Below, in pieces: positions 5,311 to 6,356 of a DNA stretch of 6,356 nucleotides (its first letter is position 1; every line of letters starts with the position of its first letter). The stretch is taken from NCBI GenBank assembly GCA_003151375.1, contig PLXI01000200.1, forward strand, positions 545 to 6,900, read 5' to 3'. The position numbers were made by a program, and so were the translations under genes. Under the pieces are notes generated by a model. That model saw only the letters and a program-made list of their open reading frames with translations. It made no database searches and had not been told where the DNA came from. This DNA is from Hyphomicrobiales bacterium (GTDB lineage: Bacteria > Pseudomonadota > Alphaproteobacteria > Rhizobiales > Aestuariivirgaceae).

Positions 5311-6231
5311 ATGATCTGGTTGCCTGCATCCTTGTTGGCGGGCCTGTTTCAGGCCTGGCGCACCGCCATTCAACAGGGCTTGCGCCATGAGTTATCGGTT
5401 AGCGGCGCAGGCTTGGTGCGCTATCTTTATGGCGCACCCGTTGCTTTTGCATTGGTTTCGATCTGGCTTTGGCTGCGCAATCTCAACCTTCCGCCTTTAG
5501 ATCTGACCTATGTCACTCTTGTGGCCTGTGCTGGCCTTGCCCAAATTCTAGGTACCAATCTGCTCATCACCGCATTTCGGTTCAGAAACTTCGTGGTGGG
5601 CACGGCATTTTCGAAAACTGAGGCCGTGCAAGTGGCGATCTTCGCATTTCTGATCTTGGGCGAACGTCTCAGCCCTTTGGCGATTGTCGCTGTGGCCATT
5701 GGGCTCGCTGGTGTTCTGATTTTGACCTTAGCTGGCCGTAATCTTTCACGACGCGATATGTTAACCGCAATAGGCCAGCCCGCCGCACTGTGTGGCATGG
5801 CATCAGGTACATTCTTTGCCATCACCGGCGTCATCGTCAAGCAAGCAACTATCCATCTGGCCATGACGGATCAAATTGCTGCCGCCTTGATCACTCTCAG
5901 TTTGATGATGGTTCTGCAAACGCTCATGCACGGCAGTTATGTGTTTTTCACGCAACGCGCCACATACGGCAAAATCTTCGCCAGTTGGCGCACGTCCAGC
6001 CAAGTTGGCCTACTGGCCGCATTAGGCTCAGGCTGCTGGTTCATTGGATTTGCTCTCGCACCAGTGGCGCTGGTGCGCCTCGTGGGCCAAGTCGAAGTCC
6101 TGTTTACACTCGGCTTTGCAAGGTTCTATCTGAAAGAGCAAACCAAACCGCATGAATTTGTGGGCCTCTTGATGGTGGCACTCAGCGTGGTATTGGCGCT
6201 TATAGCTGGTTTGGGTTTGGAGCACGCTTGA
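5311..6231 (+). CDS. EamA-family (drug/metabolite transporter) membrane protein
   Basis: The 306-residue protein is an inner-membrane permease of the DMT superfamily, with two tandem EamA repeats and about ten transmembrane helices. First-half signatures are AFRFRNFVVGTAFSKTEAVQ (89-108) and FLILGERLSPLAIVAVAIGL (113-132), where the LGE glutamate (E118) ends a helix and is typical. The second half repeats the pattern with APVALVRLVGQVEVLFTL (250-267) and FYLKEQTKPHEFVGLLMVAL (272-291). Members export or import small metabolites such as amino acids; the substrate here is unknown. Length is normal. The ATG at 5311 opens directly into the first helix; the nearest purine-rich sites, AGGAG (5286-5290) and AGGAAA (5293-5298), are 20 and 12 bases away, so initiation looks weak. 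It lies upstream of carB on the same strand with 102 bases between, and it is bracketed by the two leader repeats. Confidence 0.9.
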   Translation: MIWLPASLLAGLFQAWRTAIQQGLRHELSVSGAGLVRYLYGAPVAFALVSIWLWLRNLNLPPLDLTYVTLVACAGLAQILGTNLLITAFRFRNFVVGTAFSKTEAVQVAIFAFLILGERLSPLAIVAVAIGLAGVLILTLAGRNLSRRDMLTAIGQPAALCGMASGTFFAITGVIVKQATIHLAMTDQIAAALITLSLMMVLQTLMHGSYVFFTQRATYGKIFASWRTSSQVGLLAALGSGCWFIGFALAPVALVRLVGQVEVLFTLGFARFYLKEQTKPHEFVGLLMVALSVVLALIAGLGLEHA

Positions 6232-6244
6232 ACCAAACCTGAAG

Positions 6245-6302
6245 GATTTCCAACAGAACGAATATTCTCAGCCTTCGGGGTTGGAATCTCTGCCCGTTCT
6301 GT
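6245..6302 (+). promoter_or_regulatory. Overlapping inverted repeats in the carB leader
   Basis: Two stems share their left arms. Stem A pairs GATTTCCAAC (6245-6254) with GTTGGAATC (6280-6288), nine base pairs with one bulged T, and encloses a CC-UUCG-GG mini-hairpin (6272-6279). Stem B pairs ACAGAACG (6253-6260) perfectly with CGTTCTGT (6295-6302). The arms overlap by two bases and cross, so they form either alternative folds or a pseudoknot. There is no T-run after either stem, so a simple terminator for the EamA gene is unlikely. Any regulatory role is inference. Confidence 0.4.
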
Positions 6303-6345
6303 GTAGGACACCCCAAATCAGGGTTTCCCAAACATGCCAAAAAGA
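6281..6345 (+). repeat. Direct repeat copy 2: carB leader and first codons
   Basis: This is the partner of 5173-5237. It contains TTGGAATC, TGTGTAG, CCCAAATCAGGGTTTCCC (6312-6329) and ACATGCCAAAAAGA (6332-6345), the last covering the carB start codon and codons 2-4. This copy is in its natural place, so it is probably the parent sequence. Confidence 0.9.
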
Positions 6346-6356
6346 ACCGACCTCAA
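6334..6356 (+). CDS. carB: Carbamoyl-phosphate synthase large subunit, first codons only
   Basis: Only seven codons and two bases are visible before the right edge, reading MPKRTDL. That is the highly conserved start of CarB (typically MPKRTDI/L followed by KSILIIGAGPI), the large subunit that makes carbamoyl phosphate from bicarbonate, ATP and glutamine-derived ammonia for pyrimidine and arginine synthesis. AGGG (6320-6323), ten bases ahead, is a possible ribosome binding site. The identification rests on the seven residues and their position at a plausible start, so the next bases must confirm it. Confidence 0.8.

Overview
The window looks like part of an alphaproteobacterial chromosome of moderate G+C. 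The clues are a perfect CtrA-type box (TTAA-N7-TTAAC) upstream of an outer-membrane protein gene, a small DUF2147-type exported protein of the alphaproteobacterial kind, and a last 23 bases that read as the start of carB (MPKRTDL). Species cannot be told from the sequence.

Layout. Bases 1-361 (minus) hold the N-terminal part of an unrecognised, probably helical protein that runs off the left edge. Bases ~408-806 (minus) carry what looks like a decayed gene: a protein-like frame broken by one TGA and lacking a 5' end, lying next to the start of the following gene. Bases 809-1774 (+) encode a family 2 glycosyltransferase. Bases 1965-2153 (+) encode a 62-residue putative exported peptide. A non-coding stretch, 2154-2440, follows; it holds two consecutive long hairpins, the second ending in a T-rich tract, and then a strong intrinsic terminator. 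Bases 2441-2788 (+) encode the DUF2147-like periplasmic protein. Bases 2903-3784 (+) encode a putative outer-membrane beta-barrel with the CtrA box in front of it. A PaaK/CapK-type adenylate-forming enzyme (3781-5097, minus) converges on it with a 4-base overlap, and the terminator of the barrel gene lies inside the last codons of this enzyme gene. After a divergent intergenic region come an EamA-family transporter (5311-6231, +) and the first codons of carB (6334 onward, +).

How the parts fit. The glycosyltransferase and the CapK-like enzyme suggest surface polysaccharide or envelope work, and the two exported proteins also act at the envelope, but there is no clear operon. The most unusual point is that the carB leader, including its ATG and next three codons, is present twice: once in front of carB and once, diverged, in front of the EamA gene. 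The EamA gene thus sits between two copies of a roughly 65-base leader repeat.
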